From assembly GCA_029237695.1 (NCBI GenBank), contig CM055266.1, positions 5,838,064 through 5,902,063 on the forward strand: a DNA stretch of 64,000 bases, given 5' to 3'. Positions 42,540-51,581 of the stretch are shown here, one piece after another. Each line of letters opens with the position of its first letter. Position 1 is the first letter of the stretch. The DNA is from Conchocele bisecta (Eukaryota; Mollusca; Bivalvia; Lucinida; Thyasiridae). The position numbers were made by a program, and so were the translations under genes. The notes under the pieces were generated by a model. The model was not told the origin of the DNA. It did no database searches and was given only the letters and a program-made list of their open reading frames with translations.

Positions 42540-42602
42540 TTTCCCGATGTTAAATCCCCATAGACATATTCACAGAGTGAAGATGTCTATGGGGATTTAA
42601 CA
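42540..42602. repeat. Hairpin, TTAAATCCCCATAGACAT arms
   Basis: ATGTTAAATCCCCATAGACA is mirrored by TGTCTATGGGGATTTAACAT with about 17 bases between. The same theme (TTAAATTCCCATAG) occurs in the hairpin at 61.29-61.74 kb. Confidence 0.7.
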
Positions 42603-42771
42603 TGTGGATTTTTTTTGATTTTCAGAAATACTGGACCGATTTTCAAAAAACTTAATATTATCGAAAAATATATTGTTTTTGCATTGTTTATATGGCTGTA
42701 AAATTTGAGCAGCTTTCGTGAAACAGACAGTAATTCATTTCTGCATAAATTGAAAATCCCTCCCTCAAAAT

Positions 42772-43231
42772 CAGGGTGTGGGATCATGTGGTTTCCGAAC
42801 CCGATTTTCTGACGTGACGTAATCTGTGACGTCATTTTTACAGTAGATTTTCATTAAAATCTTCCTAATAAATGGACAGATTTTGATGATATGTAGCGCA
42901 CCAAATACGATGCCATATGTGTTTTAAGGGTGCTCTGAAAGTTATTTACAATAACTTTATAGCTTTCACAAAGAACGGAGTACTATTTATTTCTTACATT
43001 CACATGCTGATTGCTCTAGTTTTTATTTACGGTAACCGATTCTTCGTCAAAACGACAGAATTATTAGATTAAAGCCATCTATACAATACAGGGCAACGTG
43101 TACCGCATTTGCCGCGGTACATTTCATAAAAATATGTCATTCCATTAGAAAGATATTAAAGAAAATCTACTGTAAACACATCTAAAAAACATGACGTCAC
43201 GCCGTTCGGAAACACGTGATCCCACACCTTG
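42772..43231. mobile_element. CAAGGTG-ended long-hairpin MITE with 5-bp TSD, copy 3
   Basis: 460 bp. Ends CAGGGTGTGGGATCATGTGG and the inverse of CAAGGTGTGGGATCACGTG. Arms share TTCCGAAC, TGACGTCAT and TACAGTAGATTTTC. Flanked by AAAAT on both sides (42767-42771, 43232-43236). The interior differs from copies 1 and 2, so only the ends and the TSD length are common. Confidence 0.85.
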
Positions 43232-43245
43232 AAAATGCTCTGCTT

Positions 43246-43435
43246 AACCCTTAGCATGCTGGAAACAAACATTTACGTCTGCTGTTGTTTTATATTTTAT
43301 CTTCTTCTCAATAATAACATGATTTAACAGCAATTTAGAATACATTCAATTGGAAATAATTCTAAAGTGCTGTCAAACAATGTTTGTCATGAGAAAAACA
43401 GAAAATGAACAGCAGAATACAACATTTAATTTAGC
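43246..43435. mobile_element. TTAACCCTTAGCATGCT-ended MITE
   Basis: TTAACCCTTAGCATGCTGG left end, CGTCTGCTGTTGTTTTATA, TTAGAATACATTCAATTGG and AATTCTAAAGTGCTGTCAAA. The right end is poorly defined. Confidence 0.6.
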
Positions 43436-43473
43436 TACAGAAGTGCACATAGTGAAACATGATGGAATTGATT

Positions 43474-43712
43474 ACTGTTTGTTTGTTTGTTTGTTGGGGT
43501 TTAACGGCCTATCAACAGCTAAGGTCATTTAAAGCCGGGTAAATGGGTTTAGTACTAAATCCCATATATTACCTGTACAAGTGCATGTACATGTTCAAGT
43601 ACATGTACAAATGGGGGGGAAATCCCAGAATCAGAACTGAATATTTACAATAACAAAACTATATATTCAGCCCTGAAATCAGAATAATCCTGATCTGATG
43701 CCAGGTGAATTG
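43474..43712 (-). mobile_element. SINE-like element with TACATGTTCAAGTACATGTA motif
   Basis: (GTTT)n, GGGGTTTAACGGCCTATCAA, GGTTTAGTACTAAATCCC, a palindromic TACATGTTCAAGTACATGTA stretch, AGAACTGAATATTTACAATA, TTCAGCCCTGAAATCAGAAT; truncated after ATGCCAGGT. It supplies the empty-site sequence for the insertion at 59677. Confidence 0.7.
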
Positions 43713-43970
43713 GTTACTGATATGCATGCTGAACTGGAGTTATGCGTGTCATAAGATGCCCGTCTTTCAGCAAGAGGTCATATTTATACATCGGGCTAAG
43801 CAGTATCTGTAAATGAATAAAACATGTGAACATTATATATATTTAAACTTCTAAGAAGAAACATTTGTAAATGTGTGCTTCCATAAAATATACATGCATA
43901 CATAATACATGGAATCACATGATAAAAGTGGCATACAATACATTATACTATTAACATTTATTATCCCGTC

Positions 43971-44280
43971 AACACAGTGCGTATGTGCCGTGAAACACGA
44001 TGCCGTGAAAAAAAAATTATATCCTGTCAATACGACCTAATCACTGCGTATGAATATGTGCGGTGGATGGGGTTATATTTTAGCATTGTACAGCTATTTT
44101 TAGGTGTTGACGGGATAAATAGAATAGTAGGTTAGTGCCGTGAATTGGAAAAAATATCTGGAACGGCACAGAAACGGGATGTGCTCGGCAGAGCCTCGCC
44201 CATCCCGTTTCCTGAGCCTTGCCAGATATGTTTTCCCATTCACGGCACTAACCTACTATTCTCTATTTATACACCTACCC
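43971..44280 (+). mobile_element. TTATCCCGTCAACAC composite palindromic MITE, copy 3
   Basis: First hairpin TTATCCCGTCAACACAGTGC / GGTGTTGACGGGATAA; second hairpin AGAATAGTAGGTTAGTGCCG / CGGCACTAACCTACTATTCT with centre GGGATGTGCTCGGCAGAGCC. Confidence 0.8.
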
Positions 44281-44413
44281 ATGAAATACGTAGTTATACG
44301 ATGTAAATAAAAGTCATATGTTCTCATCGATGAAATAAACCTCTTCCGGTGAAAATACGACTACTTCCGCTATCTATATTCATAACGCGCACCACCTGCA
44401 GTGCCGGTGTAAC
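44281..44413. other. Unassigned spacer
   Basis: Short non-repetitive stretch separating the MITE from the giant inverted array; no TSD candidate recognised. Confidence 0.3.
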
Positions 44414-44562
44414 GTGAGCCCCTTAAGTCCTTGAAAACCTTCAGCCTAGCCAAGCGGCTTAAGGGGCTCACGCTCGGGGGGGGGGTGTGAGCCCCTTAAG
44501 TCCGTGAAAATCTTCAGCCTAGTCATAGAGGCTTAAAGGGCTCGCGCTGGGGGGGGGGGGGG
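44414..44562. repeat. Left terminal module of the inverted array: stem-loop plus G-run, twice
   Basis: Two direct ~75-85-bp modules. Each starts GTGAGCCCCTTAAGTCC, continues with GAAAA(C/T)CTTCAGCCTAG and the inverted CTTAAGGGGCTCACGCT (second module CTTAAAGGGCTCGCGCT), and ends in a G run (44475-44485 and 44549-44562). The inverted halves pair into a stem-loop. The right end of the block has one truncated module in mirror orientation. Confidence 0.75.
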
Positions 44563-47068
44563 AGAACTTTAAGCCCGCGCGGAAACCAATTTGTTGGCAT
44601 ATACACAATATGAATGGTAACGATGATATTACGCAATATGCACACCGCGTACCGTAGTTCTTCTACCAAATGGCGTATATTTATATGAATGTGCCGATAT
44701 GTAACCGACCGTTAGAAGTTGAAGCCTGTCTGTAAACTAATCTATAATCGGTGGCTTTGCAAACCCAATGTGCCTATTAATAATGATATTATGCAATATG
44801 TTCCAATATAAGGCAAACAAACGTGAAATATATGGGACTGATTTCAATTTTCACGGCGGGGACAAAAGCACCCGGGCATGAGAAGTTTCAGCCTATCCGT
44901 AAACTTGATATATAGAGAACACATCGGTATTTTTTCACACCCCTGTGTTGGTATATACCCAATGTGCCTATTAATAATGATATTATGCAATATGTTCCAA
45001 AATAAGGCCAAAAAAAAAACGTGAAATATATGGGAATTATTTCAATTTTCACGGCAGGGACAAAAGCACTCGGCCATGAGAAGCTTCAGCCTGTCCGTAA
45101 ACTTGATATATAGAGAACAAATCGGTATTTGTTCACACCCATGTGTTGGTATATACCCAATGTGCCTATTAATAATGATATTATGCAATACGTCCCAATA
45201 TAAGGGAAAAAAAACGTGAAATATATGGGAATGATTTCAATTTTCACGGCGGGGACAAAAGCACCCGGCCATGAGAAGTTTCAGCCTGTCCGTAAACTTG
45301 ATATATAGAGAACACATCGGTAGTTGTTCACAGCCCTTTGTTGGTATATACCCAATGTGCCTATTAATAATGATAGTATGCAATATGTTCCAATATAAGG
45401 CAAAAGAACGTGAAATATATGGGACTAAACTTAATATATAGAGAACACATCGGTAGTTTTTCACAACCCTTTTTTGGTATATACCCAATGTGCCTATTAA
45501 TAATGATAGTATGCAAAATGTTCCAATATAAGGCAAAAGAACGTGAAATATATGGGACTGATTTCAATTTTCACGGCGGGGTCAAAAGCACCCGGCCATG
45601 AGAAGTTTCAGCCTGTCCGTAAACTTGATATATAGAGAACACATCGGTAGTTTTTCACAACCCTATTTTGGTATATACCCAATGTGCCTATTAATAATGA
45701 TATTATGCAATACGTTCCAATATAAGGCAAAACAAAAGTGAAATATATGGGACTGATTTCAATTTTCACGGCGGGGACAAAAGCACCGGCCATGAGAAGT
45801 TTCAGCCTGTTCGTAAACTTGATATATAGAGAACACATCGGTATTTTTTCACACCCATTTGTTGGTATATACCCAATGTGCCTATTAATAATGATATTAT
45901 GCAATATGTTCCAATATAAGGCAAAAAAAACGTGAAATATATGGGACTGATTTCAATTTTCACGGCGGGGACAAAAGCACCCGGCCATGAGAAGTTTCAG
46001 CCTGTCCGTAAACTTGATATATAGAGAACACATCGGTATTTTTTCACACCCCTGTGTTGGTATATACCCAATGTGCCTATTAATAATGATATTATGCAAT
46101 ATGTTCCAATTTAAAGCAAAAAGAAACGTGAAATATATGGGAATTATTTCAATTTTCACGGCGGGGACAAAAGCACCCGGCCATGAGAAGTTTCAACCTG
46201 TCCGTAAACTTGATATATAGAGAACACATCGGTAGTTTTTCACAACCCTATTTTGGTATATACCCAATGTGCCTATTAATAATGATATTATGCAATACGT
46301 TCCAATATAAGGCAAAACAAAAGTGAAATATATGGGACTGATTTCAATTTTCACGGCGGGGACAAAAGCACCCGGCCATGAGAAGTTTCAGCCTGTTCGT
46401 AAACTTGATATATAGAGAACACATCGGTATTTTTTCACACCCATTTGTTGGTATATACCCAATGTGCCTATTAATAATGATATTATGCAATATGTTCCAA
46501 TATAAGGCAAAAAGAAACGTGAAATATATGGGACTGATTTCAATTTTCACGGCGGGGACAAAAGCACCCGGCCATGAGAAGTTTCAGCCTGTCCGTAAAC
46601 TTGATATATAGAGAACACATCGGTATTTTTTCACACCCCTGTGTTGGTATATACCCAATGTGCCTATTAATAATGATATTATGCAATATGTTCCAATTTA
46701 AAGCAAAAAGAAACGTGAAATATATGGGAATTATTTCAATTTTCACGGCGGGGACAAAAGCACCCGGCCATGAGAAGTTTCAACCTGTCCGTAAACTTGA
46801 TATATAGAGAACACATCGGTATTTTTTCACACCCCTGTGTTGGTATATACCCAATGTGCCTATTACTAATGATATTATGCAATACGTTCCAATATAAGGC
46901 AAAATAAACGGGAAATATATGGGACTGATTTCAATTTTCACGGCGGGGACAAAAGCACCCGGCCATGCGAAGTTTCAGCCTGTCCGTAAACTTGATATAT
47001 AGAGAACACATCGGTAGTTTTTCACAACCCTTTGTTGGTATATACCCAATGTGCCTATTAATAATGAC
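44563..47068 (+). repeat. 195-bp satellite array, left arm (about 12 monomers)
   Basis: One divergent outer monomer (44.57-44.77 kb) is followed by about 11 standard monomers. Monomer landmarks: GGTATATACCCAATGTGCCT, ATTAATAATGATATTATGCA, GTTCCAATATAAGGC, GTGAAATATATGGGACTGAT, TTTTCACGGCGGGGACAAAA, CACCCGGCCATGAGAAGTTT, CAGCCTGTCCGTAAACTTGA, TATAGAGAACACATCGGTA. One monomer near 45.41-45.54 kb is shortened to ~131 bp. A three-monomer block (~587 bp) is repeated almost identically at 45.60-46.19 and 46.19-46.78 kb. ORFs of 60-99 codons occur on both strands only because 195 is a multiple of three. Confidence 0.95.
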
Positions 47069-47092
47069 TTTTTGACCATTTTCTTCAATCTT

Positions 47093-47445
47093 CTTCAATT
47101 GATTGATTGATTGATTATTTGTGTTCAGCCTACCAACAGCCAGGGTCATGTAAGGCCGGGCCAATGGGATGGATTATCCCGTATTCAACCTGTAAAAATG
47201 AGGGAAATTCCCAAAATCCGAGCTCAATATTTACATAAACTCTATATTCATCCCTGGAATTAGAATATCCTGACGTGGTGCCAGCTCCAAAGTAACAGGA
47301 TTACATATAAGCTTATTACTTAATAATGGAGCATAACTGGATTTAGCTCTCAAGTACCAGGGCGCCAAAACGGTACAAGAGGGCCAAACCATGTATGTCG
47401 GCCTCCCGGTAAGGATGAACGCTGCTCCCTCCTACCACTTAATTC
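47093..47445 (-). mobile_element. SINE-like element in array spacer
   Basis: (ATTG)n tail ATTGATTGATTGATTATTTG, CAACAGCCAGGGTCATGTAA, GGCCGGGCCAATGGG, TGGTGCCAGCTCCAAAG, GGTAAGGATGAACGCTGC. A diverged copy. Confidence 0.6.
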
Positions 47446-47519
47446 TTCAATCGAGTATTACCATTTCCAATAAAAAAAAATCCTTTGTATTTCTACTTTA
47501 AAATAATGTGTCCCGTCAA

Positions 47520-47615
47520 GAGGGATTTATTGAGTTTGTGAAAAGTGTAGCCCAAGACCAGCCTGTGACTCGCACAGTCTGATCAAGGTCTACACTTTTT
47601 TACAAACGGGCGTAT
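47520..47615. mobile_element. GATCAG-rich MITE fragment
   Basis: GTGTAGCCCAAGACCAGCCT, CGCACAGTCTGATCAAGGTC, with TTTGTGAAAAGTG / CACTTTTTTACAAAC as short mirrored flanks. Confidence 0.5.
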
Positions 47616-47639
47616 AAAAATATTCTGTCTGTACATAGC

Positions 47640-47895
47640 AGTGCATATGACACACTCGTAGTCTACGTCACTGAGAGCAGCCGTCACAGGCAGGCGACAG
47701 CAGGTGATGTGGAACCACCGTCCACACACAGCACACTGCACCACCTCTTCCGGCCGCTTCTCCGTGACGACACTCTAGCATGTCACATACATCCCTGTCT
47801 ACCGGCCGACCATGGGCGAGGATACTGCTCTCCACATACTGCCTGTACATCGGCGCATGCACCTGTCTCATCACTTGATGGGGCACAAAAAACAT
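47640..47895 (-). pseudogene. PHD-finger-like coding fragment
   Basis: On the minus strand the frame covering about 47.78-47.64 kb reads VVTEKRPEEVVQCAVCGRWF, continuing HITCCRL, then YECVIC about ten residues later. C-x2-C ... W-F-H-x3-C-C ... C-x2-C is the second half of a PHD-type zinc finger. Upstream (47.90-47.79 kb) another frame carries MYRQYVESSILAHGRPVDRD, so a frameshift lies near 47.785 kb, with a TAG just before the finger. The GC content is well above its surroundings. It ends abruptly in repeat DNA. PHD fingers occur in chromatin proteins and in ORF1 of some LINEs; I cannot tell which this was. Confidence 0.5.
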
Positions 47896-48560
47896 TTGTT
47901 AAAATTTACGAGAATGATGCGACCCGCGTATTATACCGCTCCCACAGCTTTTTATCTGAGTGTTTTACGTAGCGCAATACAGCAACCCCGGAACCCGCCC
48001 CCTCGAGATTAGCAATACTTCAAAATTAACATGTTATTACAAAACACTATTGCACGCAACTGCGCCTTGCCGTTCAACACCTCGTTTTAGTATTGCCTGA
48101 AAATAACAAATAAGTGTCCCACCCGTCCCATTTTTCCCCAAAATTTGGATGAGAATATAAACATTAATTTTGTGTAGCCTATTAAATAGTATTGCACATT
48201 ACTGGTCATAAATGCACCATGCCTTTTTGAATATCAATTGGCGGATTTTAATTCTGATACATCAAAACACCATCACCAGATTACAAGGATTGTGTTCAGT
48301 GTAGCACCTGATCAACTAGTACACTCCTACACGTTGATAAGTATCTAAAATGTTTGTCAGAAACAATACCGCACTAATTAAACTAAAGTGGTGAACAGTG
48401 TAAACCCTGACTGGCATACATGACGTGGTTGGTGGTACGTTAATGGCAAATATAGGTGTATGCTTGTATCATGTGTTCTATCATCTGGTATGTTGATACG
48501 TCTATTCAACACATTTTATGATCCAGTGCACAGGACAATTAAAACGAAATTGTATGTATA
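47896..48560. other. No recognisable feature
   Basis: Non-repetitive spacer between array arms; short ORFs only. GTGTAGCACCTGATCAACTA near 48.30 kb is a trace of the GATCAG-rich family. Confidence 0.3.
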
Positions 48561-48562
48561 CT

Positions 48563-48801
48563 TGTGGTTGTGACATGATAAATGGGGCCTATGGGCTTTG
48601 TGACCAGTGTAGATCCAGATCAGACTGTGCATCCGCACAGTCTGATCAGGATCTGCACGGTTCACCTTTCCATCAATGAAATACCCGTCATGCTTAATAC
48701 AAGCACCATAGATTGTTATCAGGTTACATGAGTGTGCTATTTGATCCCGAGCTACACTTGTCAGCAATCCCAAAAGCCTGATGTCTACAGTCACAGCCAC
48801 A
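48563..48801. mobile_element. GATCAG-rich MITE, full copy
   Basis: TGTGGTTGTGACATGATAAA and CTACAGTCACAGCCACA mirrored ends; core GTGTAGATCCAGATCAGACT, GTCTGATCAGGATCTGCACG, CGAGCTACACTTGTC. Confidence 0.75.
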
Positions 48802-48953
48802 ATTTAGTTACGATCACATACCTAGACAGATCAGCCAGCATACACATGGTACACTCATCCATTTCATGCAGCACACATTGTACACATTCACTACTGTTTT
48901 ATAACATTATAACATTTTACTAATGTATATGAATGAACGTATATGCTGTCAGG

Positions 48954-49527
48954 CGCCAAACAGGTGTCCGATAGCATTTCGATTTATCAGCAGAATAGTA
49001 TATAGCCACTAAAGTGCGACACGGAGCTCGAAAATACGCATTCATAACATCCCCGGACGGGAAAATACCTAAATTTTACATTTGGGACCATTTTTATGCT
49101 TAGACGTAAGTTAATCTCATTAAATCTTGAAATATAATCGATGACTTAAACTTTACACAGCCTTGGCCCCGATTGTTATTGTTCCGTCTGCGCATGCGCG
49201 GACTGAAACCTTTACTGGGCTGAAGAATTTTCTGTTATACCGGTATAACAGAAAATTCTTCAGCCCAGTAAAGGTTTCAGTCCGCGCATGCGCATACGGA
49301 ACAATAACAATTGTGGCCAAGGCTGTGTAAAGTTTAAGTCATCGATTATATTTCAAGATTTAATGAGATTAACGTACGTCTAAGCATAAAAATGGTCCCA
49401 AATGTAAAAATTAGGTATTTTCCCCTCCGGGGATGTTATGAATGTGTATGTTCGAGCTCCGTGTCGAACTTAAGTGGCCATACTATTCTGCTGATAAATC
49501 GAGATGCTATCGGACACCTGTTTGGCG
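48954..49527. repeat. 574-bp palindrome with no loop
   Basis: The arms meet at 49241/49242 in TGTTATACCGGTATAACA. Left arm 48954-49241, right arm 49242-49527. Outer ends are CGCCAAACAGGTGTCCGATA and its mirror at 49.51-49.53 kb. The arms carry single-base differences and small indels (for example AGTATATAGCCACTAAAGTG versus the mirrored form of CACTTAAGTGGCC...), so it is not a sequencing fold-back artefact. No ORF. A transcript would fold into a long double-stranded RNA. Confidence 0.9.
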
Positions 49528-49690
49528 ATATGTGGGCGGTAAAGTGCGGAGGTCATATATGATTCATACCGTTTTTACACGACTGTTCACGTCACTACCA
49601 ACAAAACATTACGGAATTAATCTCATATAACATTTAAAATACATAAATTGCAATGATTTCGTAATAATATTTAGTTGCGAACACGTAACT
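49528..49690. other. Unassigned spacer
   Basis: Short stretch without a recognised feature. Confidence 0.3.
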
Positions 49691-49695
49691 GCTGC

Positions 49696-50335
49696 GGTGT
49701 CTGGTCAAGTGGGACCATGGTCATCTCGGCCCACATTTCAATCTCGGCCCAGATCGCTGGTCAAGTCGGCCCAGATCACTGGTCATCTCTGCCCACATTT
49801 TTTGGTCATCTCGGCCCATATTATATATTTTTGTATATGACATAAAAAAAAATATTAGAAATGGTGATTCAAGAATATTTTGAGAAGAAGATTGCAAAGA
49901 ACCTGATGAAATTTAATTTAAAATGAGAAAATATTATTTTTTCCGTGGTCATCTCGGCCCATATCATATTGTTCGTATAAGACATATAAATTTATTAGAA
50001 ATGGTGATTTAACAAGAAACATGATATATATTTAAAAAGATTCTATTTTAATTAAAAAAATATATATTTATTTATGAAAAAAATATTTATTTAGATCTAC
50101 ATAAAAAAAAAAAATTATTTTCAAACTCAATTTAGTTTTTGAATATATTACGTTAGACTTATCAAAGTTGACCATACATCTGATCTAAGATCGTGGGCCG
50201 ACTTGACCAGACACGTGGGCCGACTTGACCAGACATGTGGGCCGACTTGACCAGACATGTGGGCCGACTTGACCAGACATGTGGGCCGACTTGATCAGAC
50301 ACATGGGCCGACTTGACCATGGGCCGAGATTATTG
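49696..50335. mobile_element. Inverted arrays of GGGCCGACTTGACCA units
   Basis: The right side (50.19-50.33 kb) has six ~22-bp units of GTGGGCCGACTTGACCAGAC. The left side (49.70-49.98 kb) has the inverse words GGTCAAGTCGGCCC and GGTCATCTCGGCCCA. The AT-rich middle (49.82-50.19 kb) also has mirrored parts. Structure: a foldback element whose arms are tandem arrays. Confidence 0.75.
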
Positions 50336-50339
50336 ATTA

Positions 50340-50746
50340 TGTTATATACGTTTTCAACAATATCATTAGTATATCATACAATAAGCACATTTTGACCGAA
50401 AAATGGAAGAATAAAGCACATATTACGCGGGGGGGGGAAAGCGATTATATATATGTATCATTATTATAAAGGGAGACTAATGTGATCGAGACTCATTCAT
50501 TATGTCTCAGTTGTCTAACTTTAAGTTGCCATCGATCATGATTTCATATGGCACATATAATAGTCCAACTGTCTAAGTAACCGGTCACCTCCATAGTATT
50601 GCAATATTTATTTCGCCGAGTAATTATATGCCAACATCTTTTTGAAATAGTTAAAAACAAAGTATAATGCATTGAATGAATGTTTCTATTAGCACAAATG
50701 ACTTCTGTGCATAGTTTATTTATTGCAATTTAATTTACGGAGTTGC

Positions 50747-50778
<32 letters not shown>

Positions 50779-51000
50779 TTCTTAATATTCATCTACAATA
50801 ACAATAATAAACGATCTTGTATTAAGAACATTGAACCATAATATGCATGCAATATATATATTTTTAAATTTGTGTATGGTTTGTATATCTTGTCAAATAG
50901 CTTGAATGTTTTTCACACCTCTATGTAGACAAAGCCCAATATTATATTGTATTGACCAGAACACAGTGTATTTTAGTGGGGTAGCTCGTTATATATAGTC
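50340..51000. other. No gene; (TA)n microsatellite and a G run
   Basis: A 9-base G run near 50429 and an (AT)n tract at 50747-50775. No other feature was recognised. Confidence 0.5.
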
Positions 51001-51400
51001 GATTATGTACAATATGGGAAACTGTGTAGATCCTGATTAGATTGTGAATGCATATTTCCCCTACAGGTATAGCCTCAACAAGTGGTTATGCATAAAATGG
51101 GTAACCGGGTAGACCCTGATCAGACTGTGATTGCAAATTTTCCCTAGAATGTATAGCCTCAACAAGTGATTGTTATAATATGGCTACACGTCCTGGCGGG
51201 CGACACGCGGCTTGCTTCTTGTATATGGTATACAGTGATTATGTGCAAGATGGAAAACAATGTAGACCCTGATCAGACTGTGATTGCAAATTTCCCTAGA
51301 GGTATAGCCTCAACAAGTGATTATGTACAAGATGGCTACAAGATGGCTACACGTCCTGGTGGGCGAAAACGGCCAGTATACGATCGACACCTTCACACTA
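51000..51400. repeat. ~85-110-bp imperfect tandem repeat
   Basis: Three to four units with GTAGACCCTGATCAGACTGT, GATTGCAAATTTCCCTAGA, GTATAGCCTCAACAAGTGAT, and twice ATGGCTACACGTCCTGG(C/T)GG. Contains GATCAGACTG like the GATCAG-rich MITE, but the architecture is tandem. Confidence 0.65.
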
Positions 51401-51581
51401 CTGTCTCCTTGTATGTCAACATTAGAGAGGCTCTACAGTTTTGTATTTGTATTTCAATTAAAAATAATCATTCCCATTTAGCATGTTTAGCCATTATAAA
51501 GTGGATTATCTTCCTTGCAAAACTACCGATTAAAATTATCATGGCCGGTTGCTTTTTGTGCATATATTGCCTGTTTTGTTT

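Noticed and set aside
48954..49527. Fold-back sequencing artefact
   Set aside because: The two arms differ by scattered substitutions and small indels, which a copying artefact would not produce.
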